DNA of 64,000 bases from Lachnoanaerobaculum sanguinis (GCF_033242365.1 NZ_BTHK01000001.1:124001-188000), one strand, 5' to 3'. Counted from the first letter of the stretch, positions 17,791 through 26,289 are shown. Notes: a model not told the origin generated them from the sequence alone. Numbers and translations: made by a program.

Positions 17791-18468
17791 CTAAATATTC
17801 TCTATCTGCCAATCAATCGGCGATATATTATTTTTTACCAAAAATTCATTTGCTTTTGAAAAATGTTTACATCCGAAAAAACCTCTATATGCGGAAAGTG
17901 GACTTGGATGCACAGTCTTTAATACCAAATGCTTAGGATTATTTAACATCTTAGCTTTTGATATTGCAGCACTTCCCCATAACATAAACACAATAGGTCT
18001 GTCCGTCTCATTTATAATATTTATTATCGCATCTGTAAAATTCTCCCAGCCCTTTCCCTGATGTGAAAAGGCTTTATGAGCTCTTACTGTCAGTATGGTA
18101 TTAAGTAAAAGCACGCCCTGTTCAGTCCATTTTAACAAATTTCCGTTATTAGGTATATATGTACCTACATCATCATGAAGCTCTTTATATATGTTTACAA
18201 GAGATGGCGGAATTTTCTTTTGGGACTTAGGTACTGAAAAAGATAAACCATGTGCCTGATTTTCTCCATGATAAGGGTCCTGTCCCAAAATCACAACTTT
18301 AATATTTGATAAAGGTGTAAGATGTAATGCCTCAAATATCTTATCTGCCGGCGGAAATACCGTATGTGTACTGTACTCCTCTTTTACAAATTCATACAAA
18401 CTTCTGTAGTATGGTTTTTTAAACTCTCCGCTAAGTACTTCCTTCCACTCTCCGGTCAATTCACTCAT
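17791..18468 (-). CDS. ung: Uracil-DNA glycosylase (family 1)
   Basis: 225 residues with the water-activating motif GQDPYHGENQAHGLSFSV (about 62-80) and the DNA-intercalation motif HPSPLSAYRGFFGC (about 188-200). It removes uracil from DNA to start base-excision repair. Length and motifs match the family closely. The upstream 244-bp gap contains its promoter region, shared with the divergent DUF364 gene. Confidence 0.96.
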   Translation of the reverse strand: MSELTGEWKEVLSGEFKKPYYRSLYEFVKEEYSTHTVFPPADKIFEALHLTPLSNIKVVILGQDPYHGENQAHGLSFSVPKSQKKIPPSLVNIYKELHDDVGTYIPNNGNLLKWTEQGVLLLNTILTVRAHKAFSHQGKGWENFTDAIINIINETDRPIVFMLWGSAAISKAKMLNNPKHLVLKTVHPSPLSAYRGFFGCKHFSKANEFLVKNNISPIDWQIENI

Positions 18469-18619
18469 ATAGAATACCCCGATTACTTCGTTTTTTAAAG
18501 TATATAGTTTATTCTATCATAGCTAATTGTCCTATACAAGGTTTTAAATAATGTCAATTATGCTAATTTAATGTTAAACAAATAAAATTTATTAACTTCT
18601 ATTAAGTTAGTCTTACATA

Positions 18620-18648
18620 TTTACAAGCAATATACTTTGCCTTATAAT
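18620..18648 (+). promoter_or_regulatory. Promoter of the DUF364 gene
   Basis: TTTACA (620-625) and TATAAT (643-648) with optimal 17-bp spacing. An inverted repeat TAACTT / AAGTTA (18593-18609) lies just upstream of the -35. The rest of the 18469-18712 gap is AT-rich and shows nothing else. Confidence 0.7.
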
Positions 18649-18712
18649 TATTTTGCAGCAGTAAATTGTATACATTTTAATATTAATGTATTTGCTTTAA
18701 TAAAGGAGATTT

Positions 18713-19564
18713 ATGAAGGATATTAGAAGAATACTTGAGCTTAATCTTGCTCTGTATAAGAAATATGATATTCCCATAGCCAATTTGGAAGAATTTGTCT
18801 TCGGGTTTAAATGGGCAATGGCTATTGATAATAATAAAAAAATAAGTTTTGCACTCAGAATAGGTAATGAAAAGCCTATAGCTGAATATGAGTCTATAAT
18901 AAGAGAGCTAATAGGCAAGCCTTTAGATCAATGTATTGTTGAACTTTTACTTAAAGAAGATGAAACACTTCGTAATATACTTGTAGTGCTAAGCAATTTG
19001 ATGAGTAAGCCGTTAAATACCGTAGAGCTTCTAAAAGACAGAGGTATTGAGCGTAGCGAAGGTCTTAATTTTAAATATGATGTAAAGGATATGAAAGTAG
19101 GACTTATAGGATATGGTGTTTATATCAGATTTTTCCTTAACAAATGTAAGGAATTCCATGCATTTGATCTGCTTCCTGAAAAACAGATTCTAAGCTATCA
19201 TATATCAAAGGACAGTACTGAAGTTTATCCTAAAAATATTTATTTCCACCTTGGAGAAGATGCTCTAAAGCACAAGGACGTGCTTAAGAATCTCGATATA
19301 ATTATTATGTCAGGTTCCACTCTTGTAAATAACTCATACCTTGATATATTAAATGCCTGTACAAATGCAAAAATAAAAGGAATATACGGTCCAAGCAGTG
19401 AGCTTTCACCTGATTACCTTTTTGAAGCAGGTTATAATTATATTTTCAGTATGAATGCAAAAGACTCTAAGACATATCTTGACTGCTCATTTGCAGCTAT
19501 TCCAAACTTTGAAACATTTGAAGTTATGGATCTTTATGAATTGAAAAAGATAAATCAAACCTGA
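18713..19564 (+). CDS. DUF4213/DUF364 protein, putative heavy-metal chelation family
   Basis: 283 residues. An N-terminal DUF4213-like alpha/beta part (about 1-100) is followed by a Rossmann-like DUF364 domain: VGLIGYGVYIRFF nucleotide-type loop, IIIMSGSTLVNNSYLDIL, and IYGPSSELSPDYLFEAGYNY. The family is soluble, widespread in anaerobes, and linked by genome context to metal handling and to molybdenum- or nitrogenase-like genes; its reaction is not established. It is monocistronic between a consensus promoter and a strong terminator. Ribosome site AAAGGAG is 6 bp before ATG. Confidence 0.75.
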   Translation: MKDIRRILELNLALYKKYDIPIANLEEFVFGFKWAMAIDNNKKISFALRIGNEKPIAEYESIIRELIGKPLDQCIVELLLKEDETLRNILVVLSNLMSKPLNTVELLKDRGIERSEGLNFKYDVKDMKVGLIGYGVYIRFFLNKCKEFHAFDLLPEKQILSYHISKDSTEVYPKNIYFHLGEDALKHKDVLKNLDIIIMSGSTLVNNSYLDILNACTNAKIKGIYGPSSELSPDYLFEAGYNYIFSMNAKDSKTYLDCSFAAIPNFETFEVMDLYELKKINQT

Positions 19565-19565
19565 A

Positions 19566-19597
19566 AACACCCCGGATAACTTAATATTCGGGGTGTT
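19566..19597. terminator. Bidirectional terminator
   Basis: AACACCCCG / CGGGGTGTT stem with TTTTT after it on the plus strand and an A-run ahead of it, so it can serve both the DUF364 gene (+) and the thiamine-type importer operon (-). Confidence 0.88.
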
Positions 19598-19610
19598 TTT
19601 ATATCTATTT

Positions 19611-20372
19611 TTATGTATTACCGCTTTCAAGGCAACCTATTACAGACTTTTTATAGTCCAAAAACTCTTTTGTAAGCTTAAAAGAATTATCTCTTACCGA
19701 GGTTTCTATTTTTATCTCCGTTTTTATACCTCCGTCTCCAAGAATATAAATTCTGTCCGACAGAAGTATCGCTTCATCCACATCATGAGTTATAAATATG
19801 GTGGAAGTTTTATATTTTCTTCTCATATTCATATACCAGTCATGCATCTCATCCTTTGTAATGGCATCCAGCGCAGAAAATGGCTCATCAAGTAAAGAAA
19901 CATCTTTTGAAAAAAGATATGTCCTTAAAAGCGCAATCCTTTGCCTCATACCTCCTGAGAGTTCTTTAGGATATTTTTTTGCATAGGCATCCAGCTTAAA
20001 CTCTTTTAACATTTCATTTGCCTTTACCAATGCATTCGATTTCTTTTCCTTTTTTATCAAAAGAGGAAGTGCCACATTCTCTTCTATCGTCATATAAGGC
20101 AACAAAAGGTCTTTTTGAAATGAATAACTTATAATACCTGATTTACCTGTGATATCCTCTCCTCTATATATTACCTTTCCTGCGTCGGGCTTTAACAGTC
20201 CTGCTATTATATTAAATAAAGTACTCTTTCCGCTTCCGCTTACTCCAAGAAGTGAAACCAACTCATTATCTTTAAGTTCGATATCTACATTTGAAATAAT
20301 CTGTCTTTCATCATATCCGAAGCTTACATTTCTTACTTCTAAAATAACCTCACTATTTTGTGATGAATTCAT
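19611..20372 (-). CDS. Thiamine-precursor ABC importer, ATPase (ThiZ-like)
   Basis: 253 residues, single ABC domain of the nitrate/sulfonate/thiamine-precursor type. It has Walker A GVSGSGKST, Q-loop SFQKDLLLPYMT, signature LSGGMRQR and Walker B DVSLLDEPFSALD, with the D-loop and ITHDVDEAI following. It powers the permease at 21341-22105. Start is uncertain: ATG 20372, TTG 20378 (6 bp after AGGGAG) or ATG 20393 inside the preceding gene. Last gene of a TPP-riboswitch operon, so pyrimidine-precursor or thiamine uptake is the likely role. Confidence 0.85.
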   Translation of the reverse strand: MNSSQNSEVILEVRNVSFGYDERQIISNVDIELKDNELVSLLGVSGSGKSTLFNIIAGLLKPDAGKVIYRGEDITGKSGIISYSFQKDLLLPYMTIEENVALPLLIKKEKKSNALVKANEMLKEFKLDAYAKKYPKELSGGMRQRIALLRTYLFSKDVSLLDEPFSALDAITKDEMHDWYMNMRRKYKTSTIFITHDVDEAILLSDRIYILGDGGIKTEIKIETSVRDNSFKLTKEFLDYKKSVIGCLESGNT

Positions 20373-21357
20373 TATCAAGTCCCGCTCCCTCATCTATAGG
20401 GTTTTCTAAAAGGTTGTTCTCATTAAGCCATTTGTAAAATTCTCCCCATCTGTCGGCATCAATATATCCCCATGGTGTACCTTCGTCTATGTATTGAGCT
20501 GATAAATACTCCTGAGAAGCCATTGCAAGATTTTTATCTATCTCAGGTGCATACTTTAAGAGTATTTCCGCAGACTCCTTAGGATTTCCTGCAGCAAACT
20601 CGTATCCTTTTTTTGTAGCCTCAAGAAAGCTCTTAACTGTATCCTTATCATTTTTTATCATATCATCATTTGTAAAAATCACAGGTGTATAATAGTCAAA
20701 TGTTGGATTTATATCTTTAAAAGCAAAATAATCAAATTCAAAACCTTTGACATTGGCTGCAATACCTGCCCATCCATAATATACCCAGATAGCGTCTACC
20801 TGTTTGCTGCTAAGTGCAGATACCTCATCTGTAACTGTTGAGGGTATAAGATTTACCTTGCTGAAATCTCCTCCGTCCTTTTCAACTACATTTTTTAACA
20901 TAGCTTTTTCTATAGGCATATCCCATGTAGCATAATTTTTACCTTCAAGACCCTTAGGTGATGTAATTCCGTCATCTTTTCTTGACATTATTCCTGAAGT
21001 ATTATGCTGTGTTATAGCTGCAACCGCCTTTATAGGAAGCGCATTGTCTCCTGAAAGCGCTCCTGCCATAGTATCCTGAAAGGATACTCCAAAGTTTGCC
21101 TTGCCGCTTGCAACAAGTACTTCCGCACCGTCCTCAGGCGGTTGAACTATTTCAAGCTCAATTCCTGCATCCTTATAGTATCCCTTTTCCATTGCAACAT
21201 AAAATCCTGTATGATTTGTATTCGGCGTCCAATCAAGTACCAAAGTCAGCTTTTTACTGCCGGTTTCTGTATTCTTTTTACTCCCGCAGGCAGTACTTCC
21301 CAAAACCAAAGCACCGACACTTAATGCAACAAATAAATTCTTAATTACTTTTTTCAT
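20353..21357 (-). CDS. NMT1/THI5-like binding lipoprotein (ThiY-like)
   Basis: 334 residues with a lipoprotein signal (VLGSTACGSK) and an NMT1/THI5 domain opening with LVLDWTPNTNHTGFYVA, the hallmark of proteins that bind hydroxymethyl- or formylamino-pyrimidine precursors of thiamine. Further marks are the segment GLEGKNYATW and later PEIDKNLAMAS. Its place behind a TPP riboswitch with a thiamine-binding protein supports precursor salvage rather than nitrate or sulfonate uptake. It overlaps the permease start region by 17 bp and the ATPase gene downstream. Confidence 0.9.
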   Translation of the reverse strand: MKKVIKNLFVALSVGALVLGSTACGSKKNTETGSKKLTLVLDWTPNTNHTGFYVAMEKGYYKDAGIELEIVQPPEDGAEVLVASGKANFGVSFQDTMAGALSGDNALPIKAVAAITQHNTSGIMSRKDDGITSPKGLEGKNYATWDMPIEKAMLKNVVEKDGGDFSKVNLIPSTVTDEVSALSSKQVDAIWVYYGWAGIAANVKGFEFDYFAFKDINPTFDYYTPVIFTNDDMIKNDKDTVKSFLEATKKGYEFAAGNPKESAEILLKYAPEIDKNLAMASQEYLSAQYIDEGTPWGYIDADRWGEFYKWLNENNLLENPIDEGAGLDNEFITK

Positions 21358-22105
21358 GTTTCTCCTCCCATGGCATGGATATCTTCTCCAAAATATCCAC
21401 CGCCTTTAATAATAATAAACTAAGTATAGATATAATAATTATAACTGCAAACATCTTGTCAAAGGCATATGCCTTTCTAACCCTTGTCATATATACGCCA
21501 AGTCCTCTAAATCCACCAAGCCATTCAGATATTACACCTCCTACTACAGAGTATGAAGCTGAAATCTTCAATGCCGCAAAAAATTTCCCCATAGATGAAG
21601 GCAGCTTTATAAATTTATAAATATCAATTTCGCTTGCACCCATAGACTTTAAAAGGTTTATCTCATCTTTGTCCGTACTCTTAAAACTTTCAAGTACACC
21701 TATTGTAATAGGGAAAAAAGTCACAAGTACTATCAGTATAATTTTAGGCAAAAGATCATATCCGAACCATAATACCAAAAGCGGTGCAATTGCTATTGTA
21801 GGAATCGTTTGGCTGATAATAATAATCGGATAAAAGGTTTTATACAGTTTTGAAAATCTATCCATTAACAATGCAAATAAAAGTCCCAGTAGCACTCCTA
21901 CTGTCAGTCCAAGCATACTTTCAAGCAGTGTATATAAAAGATGATACATGAGTAATAAAAAATCTTCTGCCAATGCACTTACTATCTGCACAGGTGAAGG
22001 CATAAGATATCCCGGTATTATTTGTAGGCTGCAAAGCATCTGCCAAATTAATAAAAATAAAACACCAAATCCGATCGGGTATATACTGTCTCTTTTATTT
22101 TTCAT
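21341..22105 (-). CDS. Thiamine-precursor ABC importer, permease (ThiX-like)
   Basis: 254 residues, about six TM helices, BPD_transp_1 family. The ATPase-coupling EAA-like loop is SMGASEIDIYKFIKLPSSMGKFFAALKIS read as a whole (about 155-185). It forms the membrane channel for the ThiY-like binding protein. It overlaps both neighbours by 11-17 bp, indicating translational coupling. Confidence 0.88.
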   Translation of the reverse strand: MKNKRDSIYPIGFGVLFLLIWQMLCSLQIIPGYLMPSPVQIVSALAEDFLLLMYHLLYTLLESMLGLTVGVLLGLLFALLMDRFSKLYKTFYPIIIISQTIPTIAIAPLLVLWFGYDLLPKIILIVLVTFFPITIGVLESFKSTDKDEINLLKSMGASEIDIYKFIKLPSSMGKFFAALKISASYSVVGGVISEWLGGFRGLGVYMTRVRKAYAFDKMFAVIIIISILSLLLLKAVDILEKISMPWEEKHEKSN

Positions 22106-22400
22106 CTGTATGGTGCTTTGTCACCTTTCTGTCTATTGTAAGCAAGTCTCCGTCAGGTTTAAAGCTTACTTTAATATAAGCCATTACCCCCGGTGCACCT
22201 GCCCTTATCGCCACATGTTGACATTCCTTTACAATATCCATCAGTTCGTCATATTCGCCCTCAATTGTTGTTTCAAAAGGACCGACATAATATTTCAAAC
22301 CTGTACTCTTTATATATGCTATTACCTCATCTACAATTCTTACTATTTCTTCATTGTCATATATTTCAGGTAATGTCTGTATAGCTACACTCGCATTCAT
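22095..22400 (-). CDS. MTH1187/YkoF-like thiamine-binding protein
   Basis: 101 residues, a single ferredoxin-like alpha/beta domain: MNASVAIQTLPEIYDNEE opening, GLKYYVGPFETTIEGEYDEL in the middle, and a final basic strand. Members of this superfamily bind thiamine or its hydroxymethylpyrimidine part. As first gene after the riboswitch it probably buffers or senses the imported ligand. The start is ATG 22400, 5 bp after GGAGGT; the in-frame TTG at 22412 lies in the terminator T-run. Confidence 0.85.
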   Translation of the reverse strand: MNASVAIQTLPEIYDNEEIVRIVDEVIAYIKSTGLKYYVGPFETTIEGEYDELMDIVKECQHVAIRAGAPGVMAYIKVSFKPDGDLLTIDRKVTKHHTDEK

Positions 22401-22410
22401 ATTTACCTCC

Positions 22411-22440
22411 AAAAAAAGACTGCTCTACGGCAGTCTTTTT
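22411..22440 (-). terminator. Riboswitch-controlled terminator
   Basis: AAAGACTGC / GCAGTCTTT stem with TTTTTTT directly followed by the GGAGG ribosome site of the first gene. It is the expression platform of the TPP riboswitch: it should form when TPP is bound. Confidence 0.85.
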
Positions 22441-22443
22441 CTT

Positions 22444-22516
22444 TCCTACGCCGGCATTACCCGGATCAGGTTATGGGTTAAGGTAAAAACCTCTCTCAGC
22501 CGTATTAGCACCCCTT
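22444..22516 (-). ncRNA. TPP riboswitch (THI element)
   Basis: The minus strand contains GGGGTGCT, GGCTGAGAG, then ACCC, the near-invariant CCTGATCCGGGTAATGCC core and GGCG closing arm, in the order of the TPP aptamer. A promoter, TTGAAT-16-TATAAT (22532-22559), lies just upstream. It controls the four-gene thiamine/precursor uptake operon by transcription attenuation. Confidence 0.95.
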
Positions 22517-22531
22517 CAAATATTTACTTTG

Positions 22532-22559
22532 ATTATAATACGAATCCAAAAAAATTCAA
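22532..22559 (-). promoter_or_regulatory. Promoter of the TPP-riboswitch operon
   Basis: Minus strand TTGAAT (554-559) and TATAAT (532-537), 16-bp spacing, ending about 15 bp before the aptamer. Confidence 0.65.
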
Positions 22560-22591
22560 TCAAATTTTTTATAAAAAATAAAAACTTTTAG

Positions 22592-22620
22592 TTGACAGAT
22601 TAGAGCTTAACTGGTATAGT
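22592..22620 (+). promoter_or_regulatory. Promoter of the tRNA operon
   Basis: TTGACA (592-597) and TATAGT (615-620), 17-bp spacing, 17 bp before the first tRNA. Confidence 0.85.
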
Positions 22621-22637
22621 ATCAAAGTACCTTACAG

Positions 22638-22708
22638 AGGGGAATAGTTCAATGGTAGAGCAACGGTCTCCAAAACCGTAAATGGGGGTTCGAGCCCCTC
22701 TTCCCCTG
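22638..22708 (+). tRNA. tRNA-Trp (CCA)
   Basis: 71 nt. Acceptor AGGGGAA / TTCCCCT, anticodon loop with CCA in an ACGGT..ACCGT stem, T-loop GGTTCGAGCC. First of five tRNAs. Confidence 0.95.
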
Positions 22709-22717
22709 CTTTAAATC

Positions 22718-22793
22718 TCGAGGTGTGGCTCAGTTTGGTGGAGTGCAGCGTTCGGGACGCTGAGGTCGCAAGTTCGAATCTTGTCACCTCGAT
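22718..22793 (+). tRNA. tRNA-Pro (CGG)
   Basis: 76 nt. Acceptor TCGAGGT / ACCTCGA, anticodon arm CAGCG-TTCGGGA-CGCTG giving CGG, T-loop AGTTCGAATC. Confidence 0.93.
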
Positions 22794-22799
22794 TTATAA

Positions 22800-22871
22800 G
22801 GCCAATTGGTCAAGCGGCTAAGACGGCGCCCTCTCACGGCGCAAACCCGGGTTCGATTCCCGGATTGGTCA
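22800..22871 (+). tRNA. tRNA-Glu (CTC), copy 1
   Basis: 72 nt. Acceptor GGCCAAT / ATTGGTC, anticodon stem GCGCC / GGCGC with CTC in the loop. Identical over its length to the copy 25 bp downstream. Confidence 0.94.
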
Positions 22872-22896
22872 TCAAAAAGTAAATATCCCGTTAAAG

Positions 22897-22968
22897 GGCC
22901 AATTGGTCAAGCGGCTAAGACGGCGCCCTCTCACGGCGCAAACCCGGGTTCGATTCCCGGATTGGTCA
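22897..22968 (+). tRNA. tRNA-Glu (CTC), copy 2
   Basis: Exact 72-nt duplicate of the preceding tRNA-Glu, but the flanks differ, so the duplication was short or old. A hairpin AAAGGAAGAG / CTCTTCCTTT follows at about 22972-22996. Confidence 0.94.
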
Positions 22969-23007
22969 TTAAAGGAAGAGTGAAGCTCTTCCTTTATTCA
23001 TATATAG

Positions 23008-23080
23008 GCTTGTGTAGCACAGTTGGTAGTGCAACTCATTCGTAATGAGTAGGTCGTCGGTTCGAGTCCGATCGCGAGCT
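23008..23080 (+). tRNA. tRNA-Thr (CGT)
   Basis: 73 nt. Acceptor GCTTGTG / CGCGAGC (with G-U pairs), anticodon arm ACTCA-TTCGTAA-TGAGT giving CGT. Last tRNA of the operon. Confidence 0.93.
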
Positions 23081-23081
23081 T

Positions 23082-23109
23082 AAAAAAGCTGCCTTTCGGC
23101 AGCTTTTTT
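23082..23109. terminator. Bidirectional terminator after tRNA operon and rsfS
   Basis: AAAAAAGCTGCC / GGCAGCTTTTTT with a TTTC loop. Immediately follows tRNA-Thr and touches the rsfS stop on the other strand. Confidence 0.92.
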
Positions 23110-23446
23110 ACATCTCCACTTCTATTCCGTCTCTCCAGATTCTGTCAAGATCATAGAAAGCTCTGTCTTCTCTAAGAAAAATATGAACAACAATATCCCT
23201 ATAGTCAAGTAACATCCAAGTTGCATTCTTATTTCCTTCTATAGCATGAGGAACAATTCCTTCTCTACCTAAAATAAAATCAATCTCATCAGATATAGCC
23301 TGAACCTGATTTACATTATTTGCACTGGCTATTATAAAATAATCCGCTACGGAACTTACTTTTGTTATATCAATAACCTTGATATCTTCGCCTTTTTTGT
23401 CATCAATTATATTATAAATCTTTTTTACAATTTCTTTTATTTCCAT
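23108..23446 (-). CDS. rsfS: Ribosome silencing factor RsfS
   Basis: 112 residues with the DUF143 pattern: DIKVIDITKVSSVADYFIIAS near the start and the later HAIEGNKNATWMLLDYRDIVVHIF. It binds L14 on the 50S subunit and blocks joining to 30S in stationary phase or starvation. It directly follows yqeK (no gap). Last gene of the rplU-to-rsfS operon, ending at a strong terminator. Confidence 0.95.
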   Translation of the reverse strand: MEIKEIVKKIYNIIDDKKGEDIKVIDITKVSSVADYFIIASANNVNQVQAISDEIDFILGREGIVPHAIEGNKNATWMLLDYRDIVVHIFLREDRAFYDLDRIWRDGIEVEM

Positions 23447-24040
23447 CTACACCTCTTCATCTCTCAATTCATATGTAAATTTATCTATATACATATCCTG
23501 ACTGCTCAAATACTCAATAGTTGAATTTGCAATTCTTCCTATCGCTTTAGTTATATCCTCAAATGCAAGTTTTCTTATCTCATCAAGGCCCGGTAATTGT
23601 TTTCTGTTAGGTTCTATATAGTCTGCAACAAATACAATTTTTTCCAACATACTCATATCTTTTTTACCTGTTGTATGCCATCTTATAGCCGACAAGATAT
23701 CTTTATCTTTAATATTGTAGTTTTTTCTTGCCAAGTAAGGTGCGTATATTGCATGAAGAATTTGAGGCGCTTTATCTGCCACCAATGCAACATAAGTTTT
23801 ATCGGTATAAGGATCGTCAAATCCTTTCATATCCTCTTTGAGTTTTGAAACCTTCTCTCCTTTTGCAACATCATGCAAAATACCTGCAAGTTCCGCCTTT
23901 ACAATATCCTCTCCATAGCGCATAGCCAAAGCGGCCGATGTATAAGCCACTCCAAGAGTATGCTCATATCTTTTTTTCGGCAATTTATCTTTCAAATCAG
24001 CCTTTATAAGGTCTATATTTTCTCGACTAAAATCAAACAT
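23447..24040 (-). CDS. yqeK: YqeK HD-domain hydrolase
   Basis: 197 residues with HD-superfamily metal ligands: H in RYEHTLGVAYTSAALA, HD in GILHDVAKG, further His in LHAIYAP and IRWHTTGK. Members hydrolyse diadenosine tetraphosphate symmetrically. It overlaps nadD by 8 bp and abuts rsfS, the standard Firmicute order. Start MFDFSRENID. Confidence 0.93.
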   Translation of the reverse strand: MFDFSRENIDLIKADLKDKLPKKRYEHTLGVAYTSAALAMRYGEDIVKAELAGILHDVAKGEKVSKLKEDMKGFDDPYTDKTYVALVADKAPQILHAIYAPYLARKNYNIKDKDILSAIRWHTTGKKDMSMLEKIVFVADYIEPNRKQLPGLDEIRKLAFEDITKAIGRIANSTIEYLSSQDMYIDKFTYELRDEEV

Positions 24041-24641
24041 ATATTTTATTCTCTTCTATATATCTGCAAACACTCTCAGGAACATACTTTGTAATACTTT
24101 CTCCGCCTCCGGCCAATTCCCTTATCTGAGTTGAAGAAATATCAATATCCATAGTATCCAAAAAGTAAATACCTTTAATTTCATATTTACTTTTCAGATG
24201 CTCAAAATGATTTTTTAAGGTAAGATTTTCATTGCTGTAATCCCTTGATGCCACTATCAATTTTACTATCTTTAATATGATATCGGGATTTTTCCAGGTT
24301 TCTATCTCATAAAACGAATCCGCACCCATAATAAAGTAAAACTCATCGTCAATATACTTACTCTGAAGTTTTTCCAAAGTATTGAAAGTGTATGAATTAC
24401 CTTCTAAAGTATTTTCAAAATCCGAACAATAAAGTCCGCCATGCCCCTGTATCGCCAATTCAATCATGGATTTTCTGATAGAGAATTCACTGATCTTTTT
24501 ACCAAGCTTATGTGGCGGTGTCTTTGCGGGCATAAACCATACTTCATCAAGATTACACAACTCTTTTGCTTCCTCTGCCAGTATCAAATGTCCTAAATGT
24601 ATCGGATCAAATGTACCGCCAAGAATACCGATTCTTTTCAT
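24033..24641 (-). CDS. nadD: Nicotinate-nucleotide adenylyltransferase NadD
   Basis: 202 residues with nucleotidyltransferase motifs GGTFDPIHLGHL at the N-terminus and ISSTQIRE near the C-terminus, plus MGADSFYEIETW in between. It makes nicotinate adenine dinucleotide from NaMN and ATP in NAD synthesis. Downstream of yhbY with a 1-bp gap. Confidence 0.96.
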   Translation of the reverse strand: MKRIGILGGTFDPIHLGHLILAEEAKELCNLDEVWFMPAKTPPHKLGKKISEFSIRKSMIELAIQGHGGLYCSDFENTLEGNSYTFNTLEKLQSKYIDDEFYFIMGADSFYEIETWKNPDIILKIVKLIVASRDYSNENLTLKNHFEHLKSKYEIKGIYFLDTMDIDISSTQIRELAGGGESITKYVPESVCRYIEENKIYV

Positions 24642-24642
24642 A

Positions 24643-24939
24643 TTACTTCGGAAGGTTTATCTTTCTGTTCTTAGGCTCATCAGCCTGTTTATAAAGTACT
24701 ATCTTCTTTCCTATAACCTGCACAACCTCACTTCTTGTAAGCTTTGCAATTTCGGCTGCAATTATCTTAGGATCGTCGGCACAGTTTTTCAAAACAGATA
24801 TCTTTATTAACTCTCTTGGCTCCATAGCCTCTGCAATAGCGGCAGCATTCTCCTCTGTAAGAGAAGCTTTACCTATTTGCATTATAGGGTCAAGGTTCAT
24901 AGCCAGTCCCTTTAAATATGCTCTTTGTCTACTATTCAT
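24643..24939 (-). CDS. yhbY: YhbY-family (CRM domain) RNA-binding protein
   Basis: 98 residues, one CRM domain: MNSRQRAYLKGLAMNLDPI opening, GKASLTEENAAAIAEAM, and RSEVVQVIGKKIVLYK with the GxxG-like loop. It associates with pre-50S ribosomal particles. Between obgE and nadD, as in many Clostridia. Confidence 0.93.
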   Translation of the reverse strand: MNSRQRAYLKGLAMNLDPIMQIGKASLTEENAAAIAEAMEPRELIKISVLKNCADDPKIIAAEIAKLTRSEVVQVIGKKIVLYKQADEPKNRKINLPK

Positions 24940-24950
24940 TTCTCTCCTAT

Positions 24951-26228
24951 TTACTTATAATAGTCAAACTCATGGCCATACATACGAACAGTATTTCCAT
25001 CAACTATTCCTGCCTCTTCCAGCTTTTCCAAAACACCTGAAGCCTTTAAGAATTTCTGGAAGAAATCAAATCCCTTCTCAGAATCAAGATTTGTATATCC
25101 AAGCATCTTTTCAATTCTTGGACCTTCTACCACAAATACTCCGTCCTCATCGATTTCAACTGTAAACGGAAGATTCTTATCACTTGAATAATCTACTTCA
25201 AATTCTTTCTCAAAAACTTTAACAGTTCTGTCGATTGTACTTAAAACATTTACAAGTTCATAAAGAAGCTCCTGTATACCTTTTCCGCTTACACCCGAAA
25301 TAGGGAATACCTTAATGTCGGGAAAAGCCTCCTTTATTCTCTCTATTTGACTGTTCTCTTCATCATAGATTGCATCTATTTTATTTGCAGCAATAAGCTG
25401 TGGTCTTTCAAGCAGGCTCTCATCATAACTCTTAAGCTCATTCATGATGGTTTTTATATCCTCTACAGGATCTCTGCCTTCAGTAGAAGCCGCATCTACC
25501 ACATGTACAAGTACCTTGGTTCTTTCAATATGTCTTAGGAAATCATGTCCAAGGCCTACACCTTCACTGGCACCCTCTATAAGTCCCGGAATATCCGCCA
25601 TAACAAAACCGCCTGCTCCCTTGACATCCACCACTCCCAGATGAGGATCAAGTGTTGTAAAGTGATAATTAGCAATCTTAGGCTTTGCATTACTTACTCT
25701 GGAGAGCAGTGTTGACTTACCTACATTAGGGAATCCTACAAGACCTACATCAGCTATAACCTTCAGCTCCAAGAGAACAAACATCTCTTTTCCGGGCTGA
25801 CCGGGCTTTGCAAACTTAGGTACCTGCATGGTAGCGGTGGCAAAATTCATATTTCCGAAACCGCCTTTACCGCCTCTAAGGATAACCTCTCTCTTATTTT
25901 CTCCGGACATATCGGCAATTACTTTGCCTGTTTCAAAGTCCTTTATTACCGTACCCTCAGGTACTTTAAGCGTCAGACTCTTGGCATCAGCACCATGGCA
26001 TTTTCTCTTACCACCCGGCTCGCCGTCTCCCGCCACATATTTTCTCTTCATTCTAAAATCGGTGAGTGTATTCAGACCTTCATCCACTTCAAAAATGATA
26101 TCTCCGCCTTTTCCACCGTCACCACCGTCAGGACCGCCGGCTGCCACAAAAAGCTCTCTTCTAAAGCTTACATGACCATCTCCGCCCTTACCCGATTTTA
26201 TAAAAATTTTTGCACTGTCAGCAAACAT
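24951..26228 (-). CDS. obgE: GTPase ObgE
   Basis: 425 residues in three domains. A glycine-rich Obg fold (1-157, e.g. KSGKGGDGHVSFRRE) is followed by a G domain with GFPNVGKSTLL, DIPGLIEGASEGVGLG and NKID. A C-terminal OCT domain spans about 345-425 (FTVEIDEDGVFVVEGPRIEKML). It acts in 50S assembly and stringent/sporulation control. Follows rpmA by about 60 bp. Confidence 0.97.
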   Translation of the reverse strand: MFADSAKIFIKSGKGGDGHVSFRRELFVAAGGPDGGDGGKGGDIIFEVDEGLNTLTDFRMKRKYVAGDGEPGGKRKCHGADAKSLTLKVPEGTVIKDFETGKVIADMSGENKREVILRGGKGGFGNMNFATATMQVPKFAKPGQPGKEMFVLLELKVIADVGLVGFPNVGKSTLLSRVSNAKPKIANYHFTTLDPHLGVVDVKGAGGFVMADIPGLIEGASEGVGLGHDFLRHIERTKVLVHVVDAASTEGRDPVEDIKTIMNELKSYDESLLERPQLIAANKIDAIYDEENSQIERIKEAFPDIKVFPISGVSGKGIQELLYELVNVLSTIDRTVKVFEKEFEVDYSSDKNLPFTVEIDEDGVFVVEGPRIEKMLGYTNLDSEKGFDFFQKFLKASGVLEKLEEAGIVDGNTVRMYGHEFDYYK

Positions 26229-26289
26229 AAATACCTCTTTGTATTAAAGAAGGCCTCATACATCTGTATGAAGCCTCCCGTCTCAACTC

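Noticed and set aside
22806..23045. 79-codon frame across the tRNA cluster
   Set aside because: Consists of translated tRNA genes (two tRNA-Glu copies give its internal repeat).
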